Assembly (NCBI RefSeq): GCF_000759775.1
Contig: NZ_BBMY01000011.1
Location: 1 to 37,458 of the forward strand
Reading direction: 5' to 3'
Source: Escherichia albertii NBRC 107761 = DSM 17582
GTDB lineage: Bacteria; Pseudomonadota; Gammaproteobacteria; Enterobacterales; Enterobacteriaceae
DNA: 37,458 nucleotides
The notes under the pieces were generated by a model. That model saw only the letters and a list, made by a program, of their open reading frames with translations, made no database searches and was not told where the DNA came from. The stretch's first letter is position 1, and the number at the start of each line of letters is the position of its first letter. The position numbers and the translations under genes were made by a program. Below are positions 1-12,063 of this stretch, in pieces.

Positions 1-3
1 ACA

Positions 4-33
4 ATAAAAAACCGCCGAACATGTCGGCGGCTT
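4..33 (-). terminator. Rho-independent terminator of the nuo operon
   Basis: Read on the minus strand, a stem CCGCCGA/TCGGCGG with a short CATGT-type loop is followed directly by a run of six T. It lies about 25 bases after the nuoN stop codon, so it would end the whole nuo transcript. Confidence 0.85.
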
Positions 34-54
34 TCTGACTGACGAATTGACTGC

Positions 55-1512
55 TTACATCAGCGGCATTGCTAACCGCACAATGCTAATCAGCGGTTGT
101 GGCCATACGCCCAGCACCAGTACCAACAGTGCGGAGATCAATACCACGATACCGCCTGCGCTGTACTGCCAGTTAGACGGCGCATCACGATTTGGTTGCT
201 CCGAACCATGAAGATAGAGGCTCACCGCCACGCGCAGGTAGTAGTAGAGGCCGATTGCCGAACCGACAACCACCGCCCCCACCAGCCACCAAAGGTGAGC
301 CTGGACACCGACTGCCAGCACGTAGAACTTACCGATAAAGCCCAGCGTCATTGGGATACCGGCCAGTGACAGCATCATCACCGTCATTACTGCCGCGAGA
401 ACAGGACGATGCCAGAACAGGCCACGGTAAGAGTACAGAGAATCAGCATCCGGGCCGCGATATGGACTGGACATCAGGCTGACCACACCGAACGCGCCAA
501 GGCTGCTGAACAGATAACCAGCGAGGTAAACCCCTACCGCTTCCATCGACATCTCGCCAGTTTGCAGCGCAATCAGCGCCACCAGCAGATAGCCGAGGTG
601 AGAGATAGATGAGTAACCAAGCAGACGTTTGATATTGGTCTGGCTCAGCGCCATCAGGTTACCGAAGATGATGGAGGCAAAGGCGATAATCGCCAGCACC
701 ACGCGAATCGCTTCGCTGTCACCCACTGGTGCGTAAAGGAACAGACGCATCACCACGCCGAAGATAGCGATTTTGCTCGCCGTCGCCAGGAAAGTGGAAA
801 CCGGGGCTGGCGCGCCCTGGTAAACGTCTGGCGTCCACAAGTGGAACGGCACCAGAGAGAGTTTGAAGCCGAGGCCAACAATCATCAGGCCGAAACCTGC
901 CAGCAACAACGGCTCGTTGAGCATACCATCGCCGAGGTTTTTACCCAGTGCGACAAACGACAGGTCGCCAGACTGCGCATACACCAGCGCCATACCGAAC
1001 AGCAGGAAAGAAGACGCTGCGGCAGAAAGGATAGTGTATTTGATACTGGCTTCCAGCGAACGTTTCTGGCGGAAAGCGTAACCGACCAGGCCAAACAGCG
1101 GCAGAGAGATCAGTTCGATACCGAGGAACAGAGACGCCAGATGGTTGGCATTCGCCAGCAGGATCCCGCCCAGCGCGGCAATTAACACCAACAGGTAGAA
1201 CTCGTCCTTGTTGTCGTTATAGCCTTCAAGCCACGGGTAGGCGAAAGTACAGGTGGCGAGGCTCGCCAGCAGGACCAGCCCGGTGTAAAGCATGGCGAAA
1301 CCATCAACACGCATCAGTGGCGTAACGTCCATAGCGCCCGCCTGGCCGACAAACCAGAGCGAAACCAGCGCCGCGTTAAGCCCAATAACCGAGAGCGTAG
1401 CGTTGAGGAAATGATTGCGTCGCCACGCAATGGAGAGCATCACAACCACCACCGTCAAGCCGACGATCAGCAACGGTAGCAGTGCGATCAGGTTTTGTGG
1501 AGTTAAAGTCAT
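55..1512 (-). CDS. nuoN: NADH-quinone oxidoreductase subunit N
   Basis: Membrane-arm subunit of complex I, one of three antiporter-like proton channels, in the inner membrane. The protein is 485 residues with about 14 hydrophobic segments. The conserved glutamate of the antiporter family is visible at position 133 (GIELISLP). The open frame extends 20 codons further upstream, but that extension would run into nuoM. The ATG at 1510-1512 (MTLTPQ) gives the usual E. coli length and leaves 7 bases after the nuoM stop, as expected for coupled translation. It is the last gene of the operon, followed by a strong terminator. Identification is from near identity to the K-12 protein as remembered. Confidence 0.97.
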   Translation of the reverse strand: MTLTPQNLIALLPLLIVGLTVVVVMLSIAWRRNHFLNATLSVIGLNAALVSLWFVGQAGAMDVTPLMRVDGFAMLYTGLVLLASLATCTFAYPWLEGYNDNKDEFYLLVLIAALGGILLANANHLASLFLGIELISLPLFGLVGYAFRQKRSLEASIKYTILSAAASSFLLFGMALVYAQSGDLSFVALGKNLGDGMLNEPLLLAGFGLMIVGLGFKLSLVPFHLWTPDVYQGAPAPVSTFLATASKIAIFGVVMRLFLYAPVGDSEAIRVVLAIIAFASIIFGNLMALSQTNIKRLLGYSSISHLGYLLVALIALQTGEMSMEAVGVYLAGYLFSSLGAFGVVSLMSSPYRGPDADSLYSYRGLFWHRPVLAAVMTVMMLSLAGIPMTLGFIGKFYVLAVGVQAHLWWLVGAVVVGSAIGLYYYLRVAVSLYLHGSEQPNRDAPSNWQYSAGGIVVLISALLVLVLGVWPQPLISIVRLAMPLM

Positions 1513-1519
1513 GAGCGAT

Positions 1520-3049
1520 TTACGGCCTTGTAGTAGTAACGGAATTAACAAACCACTGCTGGATATTGCCAATCGCGGAATGCGAGGTATCCAGAATCGG
1601 CTGCGGATAGAAGCCCAGCAGTACCAGCAGCACCACCAGCAACAGGATCATAAACAGCTCACGCAGCGACATCCCTGGCAGTTCCTGGCTGGCAATCTGG
1701 CTTTTCGCTTTACCGAAGTAAGCGCGATGCAGCATCGCCAGCGAATAAACAGACGCAAAGACCAGCCCAAAAGTAGAGATTACGGTAATCATCGGGACAA
1801 CCTGGAAGCTGCCAAACAGAATCATAAATTCGCCGACGAAGTTACCGGTGCCTGGCATCCCAAGCGTTGCCACCGCAAAGAACAACGACAGTGCTGGCAG
1901 CCATTTCATTTTGCTCCACAGACCGCCCATCATGCGCATGTCGCGGGTATGGATACGTTCATAGAGCTGACCGCAGAGAATAAACAGACCCGCCGCTGAC
2001 AAGCCGTGAGCAATCATCTGAATAACCGCGCCCTGGTAGGCCAACTGGCTGCCGGTGTAGATAGCAATCAGCACGAAGCCCATGTGGGAAACCGAGGTGT
2101 AGGCGATCAGACGTTTGATATCGGTCTGGGCGAAGGCCATCCACGCACCGTAGAAGATGCCGATAACACCCAGCCACATGGCGATTGGCGCAAACTCTGC
2201 CGACGCGTTCGGGAACAGCGGCAGGGAGAAACGCAGCAGACCGTAAGCGGCAGTTTTCAGCAAGATCCCCGCGAGGTCAACGGAACCGGCGGTCGGTGCC
2301 TGAGAGTGCGCATCCGGCAGCCAGCCATGCAGCGGAACCACCGGCATTTTCACCGCAAACGCGATAAAGAAGCCCAGCATCAACAGGTATTCCACACCGT
2401 GAGACATCGGCGTATTCAGCAGCTCTTCATAGTTGAAGGTCCAGACACCAGTCGCATTATAGTGAACAAAAACCAACGCCAGGATGGCAATCAACATCAC
2501 CAGACCACTCGCCTGGGTGTAAATGAAGAACTTAGTTGCCGCCGTGATACGCGTCTTACCGTCAGAGGCTTTATGCCCCCACAGTGCGATCAGGAAGTAC
2601 ATCGGCACCAGCATCATTTCCCAGAAGAAGAAGAACAGGAACATGTCGATGGCAAGGAACACGCCGATAACGCCGCCCAGGATCCACATCAGGTTGAGGT
2701 GGAAGAAGCCCTGATATTTTTCGATCTCTTTCCACGAACAGAGTACCGCCAGCACGCCGAGCAGACCGGTCAGCACAACCATCAGCAGCGACAGACCGTC
2801 AATGGCGAGATGAATAGAGATACCAAAACGCGGGATCCACGGCATGTCGAATTCAGACTGCCACTGCGGAATTCCGGCGGATTGCGTCAGTGAATAACCG
2901 CCCTGCAACCACAGTTGCAGCGACAGCGCCAGCGTCAATCCCATGGTTACCAGCGCTATCCAGCGCGGCACCTTGACGCCAAAGCGTTCGGTCTGCCAGC
3001 ACAGGAAGCCGCCGATAAAGGGAATCAATATTAGCCAGGGTAGTAACAT
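1520..3049 (-). CDS. nuoM: NADH-quinone oxidoreductase subunit M
   Basis: Antiporter-like proton-pumping subunit of complex I in the inner membrane. The protein is 509 residues, the normal length, with about 14 membrane segments. The key glutamate at position 144 (FFWEMMLVP) and the conserved [12 protein letters not shown] loop are present. The start ATG at 3047-3049 lies downstream of a 164-base spacer after nuoL that holds a REP element. This is one of the two longest gaps inside the operon, so nuoM and nuoN may be expressed at a different level from the upstream genes. Confidence 0.97.
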   Translation of the reverse strand: MLLPWLILIPFIGGFLCWQTERFGVKVPRWIALVTMGLTLALSLQLWLQGGYSLTQSAGIPQWQSEFDMPWIPRFGISIHLAIDGLSLLMVVLTGLLGVLAVLCSWKEIEKYQGFFHLNLMWILGGVIGVFLAIDMFLFFFFWEMMLVPMYFLIALWGHKASDGKTRITAATKFFIYTQASGLVMLIAILALVFVHYNATGVWTFNYEELLNTPMSHGVEYLLMLGFFIAFAVKMPVVPLHGWLPDAHSQAPTAGSVDLAGILLKTAAYGLLRFSLPLFPNASAEFAPIAMWLGVIGIFYGAWMAFAQTDIKRLIAYTSVSHMGFVLIAIYTGSQLAYQGAVIQMIAHGLSAAGLFILCGQLYERIHTRDMRMMGGLWSKMKWLPALSLFFAVATLGMPGTGNFVGEFMILFGSFQVVPMITVISTFGLVFASVYSLAMLHRAYFGKAKSQIASQELPGMSLRELFMILLLVVLLVLLGFYPQPILDTSHSAIGNIQQWFVNSVTTTRP

Positions 3050-3134
3050 GGCGATCTTTATTCCTTGTAAAAGTCCCGTCAGGACCGGATTTTCAACGAA
3101 TTCTCACGACAGAAAATTCTCTTCGGATTGCGGT

Positions 3135-3178
3135 TGTAGTGTCGGATGCGCCGCGAAGACGGCCTATCCGACCTACGT
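3135..3178. repeat. REP (repetitive extragenic palindromic) element
   Basis: The outer arms GTCGGAT and ATCCGAC enclose an imperfect GC-rich inner stem, and the flanks read TGTAGT and CTACG. This agrees with the enterobacterial REP consensus (GCCGGATGCGGCGT...TCCGGCCTAC). It sits in the nuoL-nuoM spacer. In transcripts such elements can block 3'-to-5' decay, and in DNA they can bind gyrase. Confidence 0.85.
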
Positions 3179-3213
3179 TTTTTATGCCCGTGGGCAATAC
3201 AACAACCCTTAAC

Positions 3214-5055
3214 TCAACGCAGTACCATCAACAGTGCCAGTACCACGACCGCGCCAATGCTCATGGATGCCACATACCAGCGCAGGTAGCCATTCTCACT
3301 GAGCAGCAAACCTTTACCCGCAAAGCGTGAGAGGATCGCCGGAATGTTCATCATCGCGTTCAGCGGATCGCGCTTCAGCAGCCAGGCGATACCCAGGAAC
3401 GGTTTGATGAACACTTTGTCGTACAGCCAGTCGAAGCCCCAGGCGTTGTACCACCAGGTCCCCAGCAGACGGCCCGGCGCACTGTTGGCGATGGCGGTCA
3501 CCAGCGTACGTTTACCCAGCCACAGCCAGGCGGCCAGCAGAATGCCGACTACCGCAACCACGCCAGAAGTAATTTCCAGGGTCAACATGCTGCCGTGCGC
3601 CAACTCCGTCGTTTGCGGAAGCACGCCCTGCAGCGGCGGTACAATCAGTGCGCCAACGAAGGTGGAAAGGATCAGCAGCACAATCAGCGGCAGGCTGTGG
3701 GTAATTCCTTTCACGGCGTGAGCATGAATTTGTTCTTTTCCGTGGAAGACGATGAAAATCATACGGAAGGTGTAGAGCGAGGTCATAAACGCACCGACCA
3801 GACCTGCCACCATCAAATTGATATGACCATTCGCCATCGCACCCGCGAGGATCTCATCCTTACTGAAGAAGCCCGCAGTGACCAGCGGCAGTGCCGACAG
3901 TGCTGCGCCGCCCACCAGGAAGCAGAGATAAACCAGCGGAATAGATTTACGCAGACCGCCCATTTTGAAGATGTTCTGTTCGTGATGGCAGGCCAGAATG
4001 ACGGAACCGGATGCCAGGAACAGCAGTGCTTTAAAGAACGCATGGGTCATCAAGTGGAAAATCGCCGCATCCCATGCCTGCACGCCAAGCGCGAGGAACA
4101 TGTAGCCAATCTGGCTCATGGTGGAGTAAGCGAGAACACGTTTGATGTCGGTCTGTACCAGTGCGGCAAAACCAGCCAGCAACAGCGTAACCGCCCCGAC
4201 AATACCCACCAGATGCAGAACTTCCGGGGTCATCAGGAACAGGCCGTGGGTACGGGCGATCAGGTAAACACCCGCAGTGACCATCGTTGCGGCGTGGATC
4301 AGCGCGGAGACAGGCGTCGGGCCAGCCATCGCGTCAGCAAGCCATGTCTGCAACGGCAACTGCGCAGATTTACCGACCGCACCGCCCAGCAGCATCAGCG
4401 TCGCCCACATCAGCATATTATTGCCGTCAGCAAAGTGCGCTGGTGCCAGTTCCACCATTTCGCGGAAGTTCAGCGTACCCAGCTCGTTGTAAAGAATGAA
4501 CAGCGCGAAAGCGAGGAACACGTCACCCACACGGGTCACGACGAACGCTTTCATTGCCGCTGCGCCATTCTTCGGATCGCTGTAATAGAAACCGATCAGC
4601 AGATAGGAGCACAAGCCCACGCCTTCCCAGCCGAGGTACATCAACAGCAGGTTGTCGGCGAGCACCAGAACGACCATGCTGGCGATGAACAGGTTGGTAT
4701 AAGCGAAGAAGCGAGAGTAGCCCTCTTCACCGCGCATATACCAGGAGGCGTACATATGGATCAGGAAACCCACACCAGTGACCACCGAGAGCATGGTCAG
4801 CGACAAGCCGTCCAGCACCAGATTGAAACCGATGTTAAAGTCGCCTACCGACATCCACGTCCACAGCGGCTGGCTGTATGCCTGCTCACCGTTAGCGAAG
4901 AAGTCAACGCCGATAAAGGCAGTTACCAGCGCCGCCAGGCCCACAGAGCCTACGCCCACGATCGCCGAGACATTTTCAGACCAGCGTCCGCGAGAGAACG
5001 CCAGCAGGACGAAGCCAATCAATGGCAAAATAATGGTTAAGGCAAGCATGTTCAT
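3214..5055 (-). CDS. nuoL: NADH-quinone oxidoreductase subunit L
   Basis: Distal antiporter-like subunit of complex I, 613 residues, the usual length. It begins with an N-terminal Proton_antipo_N-type region followed by the antiporter core, with the conserved glutamate at position 144 ([10 protein letters not shown]). The C-terminal part corresponds to the long lateral helix and last membrane anchor known in this subunit. Its start codon overlaps the nuoK stop by four bases (ATGA at 5052-5055), indicating translational coupling. The 3' end is followed by the REP-containing spacer. Confidence 0.97.
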
Positions 5056-5354
5056 CCGCGCATCTCACTTACTGAATCGATGTTCAGGTTCTGGCGACGA
5101 CGGTGAAGTTGCAGCAGCAGCGCAAGGCCGATACTCGCTTCCGCCGCCGCGAGGCTGATGGCGAGAATGTACATCACCTGACCGTCGGTCTGGCCCCAGT
5201 AGCTTCCGGCGACCACAAAGGCCAGCGCGGAGGCGTTAATCATGATTTCCAGACCAATCAGCATAAACAGCAGATTGCGACGGATAACCAGACCGGTTAA
5301 GCCAAGAACGAATAGGATTGCCGCGAGGATCAGTCCATGTTGTAAGGGGATCAT
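5052..5354 (-). CDS. nuoK: NADH-quinone oxidoreductase subunit K
   Basis: Small membrane subunit of complex I, 100 residues with three hydrophobic helices. The two buried glutamates needed for proton transfer in E. coli NuoK are at positions 36 (LIGLEIMIN) and 72 ([10 protein letters not shown]). It overlaps nuoJ at its start and nuoL at its end, each by four bases, which is tight coupling typical of fixed-stoichiometry subunits. Confidence 0.97.
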
Positions 5355-5905
5355 GCGTGCTCCTCCGTTTTTCTTTTCGCGCTGTCGTCTTTACGGTTGC
5401 TCAGCACTTCACCCGCATGCTCTTCACGACCGACGTGGAAGGCCACAACCAGACCCGCCAGCAGCAGCATAGAAGCCAGTTCCACCGCCAGTACGTAAGG
5501 CCCGAACAGCGTAATACCCACTGCTTTAGCACTGACTGGCGTACCGTCGATACCCTGATCGTTAACACCGAGAATGGCGTAAACAATCACCACCAGCATG
5601 ATGGCCGACAAAATTGCCGGACCAATCCACACCTGCGGTTTTAGCCACTGGCGTTCCTGTTCGATTTCCGAACCGCCCAGGTTAAGCATCATCACCACAA
5701 ACACGAACAGCACCATAATGGCGCCCGCGTAGACGATAATTTCCAGCGCACCAGCGAAGTAAGCGCCCAGCGAGAAGAACACCCCGGAAATCGCCAGCAG
5801 CGAAATAATCAGGTACAGCAGTGCGTGTACCGGATTGGTATGGGTGATCACTCGCAAGGTCGCAAGTATGGCTATCAGGCCACAGATATAAAAAGCGAAC
5901 TCCAT
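5351..5905 (-). CDS. nuoJ: NADH-quinone oxidoreductase subunit J
   Basis: Membrane subunit of complex I, 184 residues with five predicted membrane helices and a charged C-terminal tail ([13 protein letters not shown]). It contains the conserved [17 protein letters not shown] helix, which in known structures carries the pi-bulge near the quinone channel. It follows nuoI after an 11-base gap and overlaps nuoK by four bases. Confidence 0.96.
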
Positions 5906-5916
5906 TGCCCCTCTCC

Positions 5917-6459
5917 TTACGGTAACAGGCTCTTGACGTCGATAGGCTTGGCTTCGTTCTCTGCTTCGCCCTTATCTTTGCCGTCGATTGCCATACCTGC
6001 CATCCGGTAGAAGTTATATTCCGGGTATTTGCCCGGACCGGAGATCAGCAGATCCTCTTTCTCGTAAACCAGATCCTGGCGCTTATATTCCCCCATTTCG
6101 AAATCCGGGGTTAACTGGATCGCCGTGGTCGGACAGGCTTCTTCGCACAGACCACAGAAAATGCAGCGTGAGAAGTTGATGCGGAAAAATTCCGGGTACC
6201 AGCGACCGTCTTTGGTTTCTGCTTTTTGCAGCGAGATACAGCCGACCGGGCAGGCTACCGCGCAGAGGTTACAGGCTACGCAACGCTCTTCGCCGTCTGG
6301 GTCGCGGGTCAGAACGATACGACCACGATAACGGGGCGGCAGATAGACCGGCTCTTCCGGGTACATTCGCGTTTCGCGTTTGGCGAACGCGTGCAGGCCG
6401 ATCATCCAGATACTACGAACCTGGGTGCCGAAACCTACTAACAATTCTTTTAAGGTCAT
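5917..6459 (-). CDS. nuoI: NADH-quinone oxidoreductase subunit I (two 4Fe-4S clusters)
   Basis: Peripheral-arm ferredoxin-like subunit of complex I, 180 residues. Two classic CxxCxxCxxxC motifs are visible: C60, C63, C66, C70 and C99, C102, C105, C109, which ligate clusters N6a and N6b. An N-terminal amphipathic helix is expected to sit on the membrane. The subunit passes electrons from NuoG toward N2 in NuoB. It starts 14 bases after the nuoH stop. Confidence 0.97.
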
Positions 6460-6473
6460 GGTCTTAGTGCCCC

Positions 6474-7451
6474 TTATTGCGCCTGCCAGAGAATGACAGC
6501 CGCCGTTACCAGCAAGTTGATCAGCGTCAGCGGCAGGCAGATTTTCCAGCCGAAGGACATTACCTGGTCATAACGCGGACGCGGTAACGACGCACGAATC
6601 AAAATGAACATCATCATAAAGAACGCGGTTTTCAGCACGAACCAGATGAATGGCGGTAACAACGGGCCTTGCCAGCCACCGAAGAACAACGTCACCATCA
6701 GTGCAGAGATGGTCACAATCCCGATGTATTCACCCACGAAGAACAGACCGAACTTCATACCGGAATATTCAATGTGGTAACCATCCGCCAGTTCCTGCTC
6801 GGCTTCCGGCTGGTCAAACGGATGACGGTGACAAACCGCCACGCCCGCGATGGCAAAGGTAATAAAACCAAAGAATTGCGGGATGACGTTCCACACATGC
6901 GCCTGGCTGTTGACGATGTCGGTCATGTTGAATGAACCGGCCTGCGCCACCACGCCCATCAGGGAAAGCCCGAGGAACACTTCGTAGCTCAGGGTCTGCG
7001 CAGAAGCACGCATCGCCCCCAGCAGCGAATATTTGTTGTTACTCGACCAGCCCGCAAACAGCACCGCGTAAACCGCCAAACCTGCCATCATCAGGAAGAA
7101 CAAAATCCCGATGTTCAGGTCGGCAACCACCCAACCCGGGCTGACTGGCACAATCGCAAAGGCCAGCAGCAGCGAGGTAAAGGCGATCATCGGCGCCAGG
7201 GTAAAGATGACGCGATCCGAGAATTTCGGGATCCAGTCTTCTTTAAAGAACATTTTGATCATGTCCGCAACCAGCTGGAGCGAACCGCCCCAGCCAACAC
7301 GGTTAGGTCCGTAACGGTTCTGGAACAGACCCAGCAGGCGACGTTCGCCAAAGCTCATGAATGCCCCACAGGTGACAACCACCAGCAGGATCACCACCGC
7401 TTTGAGGATGGTCAGCAGGATCTCAATCAGTTCCGGTGATATCCAACTCAT
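6474..7451 (-). CDS. nuoH: NADH-quinone oxidoreductase subunit H
   Basis: Membrane subunit forming most of the quinone-binding cavity of complex I, 325 residues with about eight helices. Family signatures are present: [19 protein letters not shown] near position 36 and the acidic loop [22 protein letters not shown] in the middle. Its start overlaps the nuoG stop by four bases (ATGA, 7448-7451). The length and sequence match the E. coli form. Confidence 0.97.
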
Positions 7452-10174
7452 TGTTGTGCCTCCTTGAGATCCTCAAGATGCGCGCCAGCCAGCACCGGAG
7501 CAATGCCGGACATCCCCATCGGCAAGCCCACCTGCCCTGCCGTCAACCTTTCGGCGATTTCAACCGGTAGCGTGACCGTGTTGCCATCGTAGCTAAAGGA
7601 GACGCGTGTACCCGCGTTCACACCCAACTTCGCGGCATCTGCCGGGTTAAGTTTGATGTACGGCTGCGGCATACGGCTCTGGAAGACCGGAGCACGCTGT
7701 GACAGTTCATCGCTGCCGAACAGGTGGTAATACGGCGCGATACGCCATTTCCCTGCCTGCGGCTGGAAGCGTGCCGGTACGCTGGTGAAGTAATCCAGAC
7801 CGTTTTCGCTGGTTTCAAACAGACGCACGCCTGGATCGCCAAAGCGCAGCTTGCCGCCCACTTCGTCCTGGAATTTGTTCCACGCCTGCGGGGAGTTCCA
7901 GCCCGGCGCCCAGGCAAACGGCACTTGCGAACGGTGCGCGGTCGGCTGGTTGTTACCTTCCATTGAGAAGGTGAACATGGTGTCGATATCCTGCGGTTGA
8001 CGCGGCTCATGAACGCTGATGTTGGCGCGCATGGCGGTACGACCGCTGTAACGGTGCGGTTCACGGGCCAGTTTCTGCCCACGAATACGGAATGTCGCAT
8101 CCGGCGCGGCATCTTTGATACCTGCCAGTTCCGGGATTTTCGCCACAACAGCGTCAATCACGTGGTCGAGCTGCGTCCAGTCAACTTCACGGCTCAGCAG
8201 GGTGCTGTGCAGCGAGTGTAACCAGCGCCAGCTTTCCAGCATGACAGTTTTACTGTCGTAATAGGCCGGATCGTAAACCTGGAAGAAACGCTGTGCGCGG
8301 CCTTCGTTGTTGATCACCGTACCGTCGCTTTCAGCAAAGCTGGCGGCGGAAAGCACCAGATGAGCGTTTTCCATAATTGCCGTGCGCTGATGGTCAACCA
8401 CCATCACCAGCGGCGCTTTCGCCAGCGCAGCATTCACGCGGGTAGCGGAAGCGTGACGATGCAGATCGTTTTCCAGCACCACCACCGCGTCGGCGCGCCC
8501 GGTTTCCAGTTCGGTTAACGCTTCTTCCAGCGAACCGCCGCCCATAATGCCCAGCCCCATGCTGTTGACAGAGCGGGCAATCATGGTGATACCGACGTCA
8601 GCACCGCGACCTTTCAGGGCTTTCGCGACGTTAGCCGCAGCCTGGATCACTTCAGCGCTACCGGCGTTCGTCCCGGAGATAATCAACGGTTTCTTCGCAC
8701 CAGCCAGTGCCTGCACGATGACGTCGATTTTGCTTTGCAGTTCAGGCTCGATACCGTCAACCGCTGGCGCGGCGTTATCCAGCGCATGGGCGATGGCAAA
8801 ACCTAAACGCGCCTGATCTTCAACCGGCGCCCGGTAAGTCCACGCCGCGATATCATCCAGACGGGTGTCATCAACGTTAGTAACAAACAGCGGATGCTTC
8901 GCGCGTTGGCCAATGTTGAGGATTGCCGCAATCTGCCAGTCAGCCACTTTCTGTGCTGCCGCCATTTCACGCGCTTTACCTTTCACCGCCTGACGCACCG
9001 CCAGCGCAACGCGCGCACCGGTCTGGGTAACGTCTTCGCCCAGCACCAGTACCGCATCGTAAGATTCGATTTCGCGCAGTGCTGGCGTATAAATGCCGCC
9101 TTCACGCAAAACTTTCAGCGCCAGTTGCAGACGTTCCTGCTCACCGTGAGCGATACCGGTATAGAAGTTTTCTTCGCCCACCAGCTCACGCAGCGCAAAG
9201 TTGCTTTCCACGCTGGCACGCGGAGAACCAATACCGATCACTTTCTTCGACTGACGCAGAATATCTGCGGCGCCCTGCATTGCCTGTTCGGCGTTGAGGG
9301 TAATGAAATCATCGCCACGACGCTGTACTGGCTGACGCGGACGATCTTTCAGGTTGACGTAACCGTAACCGAAACGACCACGGTCGCAGAGGAAGTAGTG
9401 GTTTACCGTACCGTTGTAACGGTTTTCGATACGACGCAGTTCACCGTAACGCTCGCCGGGGCTGATGTTACAGCCGATGGAACATTGCTGACAGATGCTC
9501 GGCGCAAACTGCATATCCCATTTACGGTTGTAACGCTCAGAGTGCGTTTTATCGGTAAATACGCCAGTCGGACAAATTTCGACTAGGTTACCGGAAAATT
9601 CGCTTTCCAGGGTGCCGTCTTCCGGGCGACCGAAGTAGACGTTGTCGTGCGCACCGTAAACGCCCAGGTCTGTACCGTCAGCGTAATCTTTGTAGTAACG
9701 CACGCAGCGGTAGCAGGCGATGCAGCGGTTCATTTCGTGAGAGATGAACGGCCCCAAATCCTGATTACGGTGGGTACGTTTGGTGAAACGGTAGCGACGG
9801 AAACTGTGTCCGGTCATCACGGTCATATCCTGAAGATGGCAGTTACCGCCTTCTTCACATACCGGACAGTCGTGCGGGTGGTTGGTCATTAACCACTCAA
9901 CCACACTTTCACGGAATTGCTTCGCTTCTTCGTCGTCAATGGAAATAAAGGTGCCATCGGAAGCCGGTGTCATACAGGACATCACCAAGCGACCACGCGT
10001 GTCTTCCGCGTTTTGGTATTGCTTTACCGCACACTGGCGGCAAGCACCGACACTTCCCAGCGCCGGATGCCAGCAAAAGTAAGGAATATCAAGGCCCAGA
10101 GACAGACAAGCTTCCAGCAGGTTGTCCGCTCCGTTGACCTCGTATTCTTTGCCGTCTACATGAATTGTAGCCAT
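7448..10174 (-). CDS. nuoG: NADH-quinone oxidoreductase subunit G
   Basis: Large peripheral subunit of complex I, 908 residues. In order it has an N-terminal 2Fe-2S domain (C34, C45, C48, C67), a 4Fe-4S site with the unusual histidine ligand (H101, C103, C106, C112), a second 4Fe-4S site (C151, C154, C157, C201), the extra N7 site found in only some bacteria (C228, C231, C235, C263), and a molybdopterin-oxidoreductase-like domain without catalytic role. The open frame begins two codons earlier, but [11 protein letters not shown] is the known start, giving 908 residues. It lies 52 bases after nuoF. Confidence 0.97.
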   Translation of the reverse strand: MATIHVDGKEYEVNGADNLLEACLSLGLDIPYFCWHPALGSVGACRQCAVKQYQNAEDTRGRLVMSCMTPASDGTFISIDDEEAKQFRESVVEWLMTNHPHDCPVCEEGGNCHLQDMTVMTGHSFRRYRFTKRTHRNQDLGPFISHEMNRCIACYRCVRYYKDYADGTDLGVYGAHDNVYFGRPEDGTLESEFSGNLVEICPTGVFTDKTHSERYNRKWDMQFAPSICQQCSIGCNISPGERYGELRRIENRYNGTVNHYFLCDRGRFGYGYVNLKDRPRQPVQRRGDDFITLNAEQAMQGAADILRQSKKVIGIGSPRASVESNFALRELVGEENFYTGIAHGEQERLQLALKVLREGGIYTPALREIESYDAVLVLGEDVTQTGARVALAVRQAVKGKAREMAAAQKVADWQIAAILNIGQRAKHPLFVTNVDDTRLDDIAAWTYRAPVEDQARLGFAIAHALDNAAPAVDGIEPELQSKIDVIVQALAGAKKPLIISGTNAGSAEVIQAAANVAKALKGRGADVGITMIARSVNSMGLGIMGGGSLEEALTELETGRADAVVVLENDLHRHASATRVNAALAKAPLVMVVDHQRTAIMENAHLVLSAASFAESDGTVINNEGRAQRFFQVYDPAYYDSKTVMLESWRWLHSLHSTLLSREVDWTQLDHVIDAVVAKIPELAGIKDAAPDATFRIRGQKLAREPHRYSGRTAMRANISVHEPRQPQDIDTMFTFSMEGNNQPTAHRSQVPFAWAPGWNSPQAWNKFQDEVGGKLRFGDPGVRLFETSENGLDYFTSVPARFQPQAGKWRIAPYYHLFGSDELSQRAPVFQSRMPQPYIKLNPADAAKLGVNAGTRVSFSYDGNTVTLPVEIAERLTAGQVGLPMGMSGIAPVLAGAHLEDLKEAQQ

Positions 10175-10226
10175 TAGCATGCTTCCAGTTTTCTCGGTCA
10201 GGGACCGAGCGTTAATCGAAATTCGG

Positions 10227-11564
10227 TTACCAGCGCTCTTTCAGCAGGTTCGGCTGAATCCCATTAATCAAATGGGTATTGCTGAACGGCTGTTTGATTC
10301 CCGCCTCAAATTCTTCGCGGAAATATTTGATAGCGCTCTGTAACGGCTCCACTGCACCAGGTGCGTGGGCACAGAAGGTTTTACCCGGGCCTAAGAATCG
10401 ACACAGTTGCTCAAGTGTTTCGATATCGCCCGGCTGACCTTCGCCACGCTCCAGCGCACGCAGAATTTTCACGCTCCATGGCAGACCGTCTCGGCACGGC
10501 GTACACCAGCCGCAGGACTCACGGGCGAAAAACTCTTCCAGGTTACGTACCAGCGACACCATGTTGATTTCATGGTCAACCGCCATCGCCAGCGCCGTAC
10601 CCAGACGGCTTCCCGCTTTACCGATGCTTTCGAATTCCATCGGCAGGTCAAGATGCGCTTCGGTCAGGAAATCGGTGCCCGCACCGCCTGGCTGCCAGGC
10701 TTTGAATTTCAGGCCGTCACGCATACCACCAGCGTAATCTTCAAGGATTTCACGCGCGGTGGTGCCGAACGGCAGTTCCCACAGGCCCGGATTTTTCACC
10801 CGACCGGAGAAGCCCATCAGCTTGGTGCCAGCATCTTTGCTTTTCGAGATGTTCTGATACCACTCCACGCCGTTCGCGAGGATCGCCGGAACGTTGCACA
10901 GGGTTTCAACGTTGTTGACGCAGGTCGGTTTACCCCATGCGCCGGAGGTTGCCGGGAATGGCGGCTTCGAGCGCGGGTTAGCGCGACGCCCTTCCAGGGA
11001 GTTGATTAACGCTGTTTCTTCACCGCAGATGTAGCGCCCTGCCCCGGTATGGACAAACAGTTCGAAATCGAAACCTGTTCCCATAATGTTTTTGCCAAGC
11101 AGACCCGCTTCGGTGGCTTCGGCAATGGCACGGCGCAGATTCACTGCCGCTTCAATATATTCGCCACGCAGGAAGATGTAGCCACGATACGCTTTCAGCG
11201 CAAACGCAGAAATGAGCATACCTTCCACCAGCAGGTGCGGTAGTTGCTCCATCAGCAGGCGGTCTTTATAGGTGCCCGGCTCCATTTCATCGGCATTACA
11301 CAGCAGGTAACGGATGTTCATGGATTCGTCTTTCGGCATCAGGCTCCACTTCAGGCCAGTAGAAAAGCCCGCGCCGCCGCGCCCTTTCAGGCCAGAGTCT
11401 TTAACCTGATTAACGATTTCGTCAGGAGACAACCCGGTCAGCGCCTTACGCGCGCCTTCGTAACCGTTTTTACTGCGATATTCGTCCAGCCACACTGGCT
11501 GTTTGTCATCGCGCAGACGCCAGGTCAGCGGATGCGTTTCGGGAGTACGGATAATGTTTTTCAT
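10227..11564 (-). CDS. nuoF: NADH-quinone oxidoreductase subunit F (NADH and FMN site)
   Basis: Entry point of electrons into complex I: oxidises NADH through FMN and passes electrons to cluster N3. The protein is 445 residues. The glycine-rich nucleotide motif [10 protein letters not shown] is at 61-70, and the N3 ligands are C351, C354, C357 (ESCGWCTPC) and C398. The start overlaps the nuoE stop by four bases (11561-11564). NuoE, NuoF and NuoG form the NADH dehydrogenase fragment. Confidence 0.97.
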   Translation of the reverse strand: MKNIIRTPETHPLTWRLRDDKQPVWLDEYRSKNGYEGARKALTGLSPDEIVNQVKDSGLKGRGGAGFSTGLKWSLMPKDESMNIRYLLCNADEMEPGTYKDRLLMEQLPHLLVEGMLISAFALKAYRGYIFLRGEYIEAAVNLRRAIAEATEAGLLGKNIMGTGFDFELFVHTGAGRYICGEETALINSLEGRRANPRSKPPFPATSGAWGKPTCVNNVETLCNVPAILANGVEWYQNISKSKDAGTKLMGFSGRVKNPGLWELPFGTTAREILEDYAGGMRDGLKFKAWQPGGAGTDFLTEAHLDLPMEFESIGKAGSRLGTALAMAVDHEINMVSLVRNLEEFFARESCGWCTPCRDGLPWSVKILRALERGEGQPGDIETLEQLCRFLGPGKTFCAHAPGAVEPLQSAIKYFREEFEAGIKQPFSNTHLINGIQPNLLKERW

Positions 11565-12061
11565 TTATACCGCTCCAGCAGTTCAGGGATCGCTTCCGGG
11601 GTCAGATGCGCGTGAGTATCCTCATCGATCATCATGTTTGGCCCTTTATCGCAGTTCCCCAGGCAGCAGGTTGGCAGCAGCGTAAAGCGACCGTCAAACG
11701 TGGTTTGCCCTGGTTTGATATTCAGTTTTTTCTCCAGCGCTGCCTGAATGCCCTGGTAACCGTTGATGTGACAGACCACGCTGTCGCAATAACGGATCAC
11801 ATGGCGGCCTACCGGCTGGCGGAAGATCTGACTGTAGAATGTAGCCACGCCTTCAACGTCGCTCGCCGGAATACCCAGCACATCAGCGATCGCGTGGATC
11901 GCGCCATCCGGCACCCAGCCACGCTGCTTCTGAACGATTTTCAGCGCTTCAATGGACGCCGCACGCGGGTCTTCGTAGTGGTGCATCTCGTGCTCAATCG
12001 CTTCACGCTCAGCCGCACTCAGCTCAAAAGCCTCGGTTTGTGGTTGTTGATTCTCGTGCAT
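11561..12061 (-). CDS. nuoE: NADH-quinone oxidoreductase subunit E (2Fe-2S)
   Basis: Thioredoxin-fold subunit of complex I, 166 residues, holding the off-path cluster N1a. The four ligands are visible at C92, C97, C133 and C137 (YCDSVVC and TCCLGNC). The start is two bases after the nuoCD stop, and the end overlaps nuoF, so translation is coupled on both sides. Confidence 0.97.
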
Positions 12062-12063
12062 AA

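Noticed and set aside
3595-5040. 481-codon open frame antisense to nuoL
   Set aside because: Its translation is full of His, Gln and Arg with no domain, typical of an antisense shadow. The opposite strand is an unmistakable nuoL.
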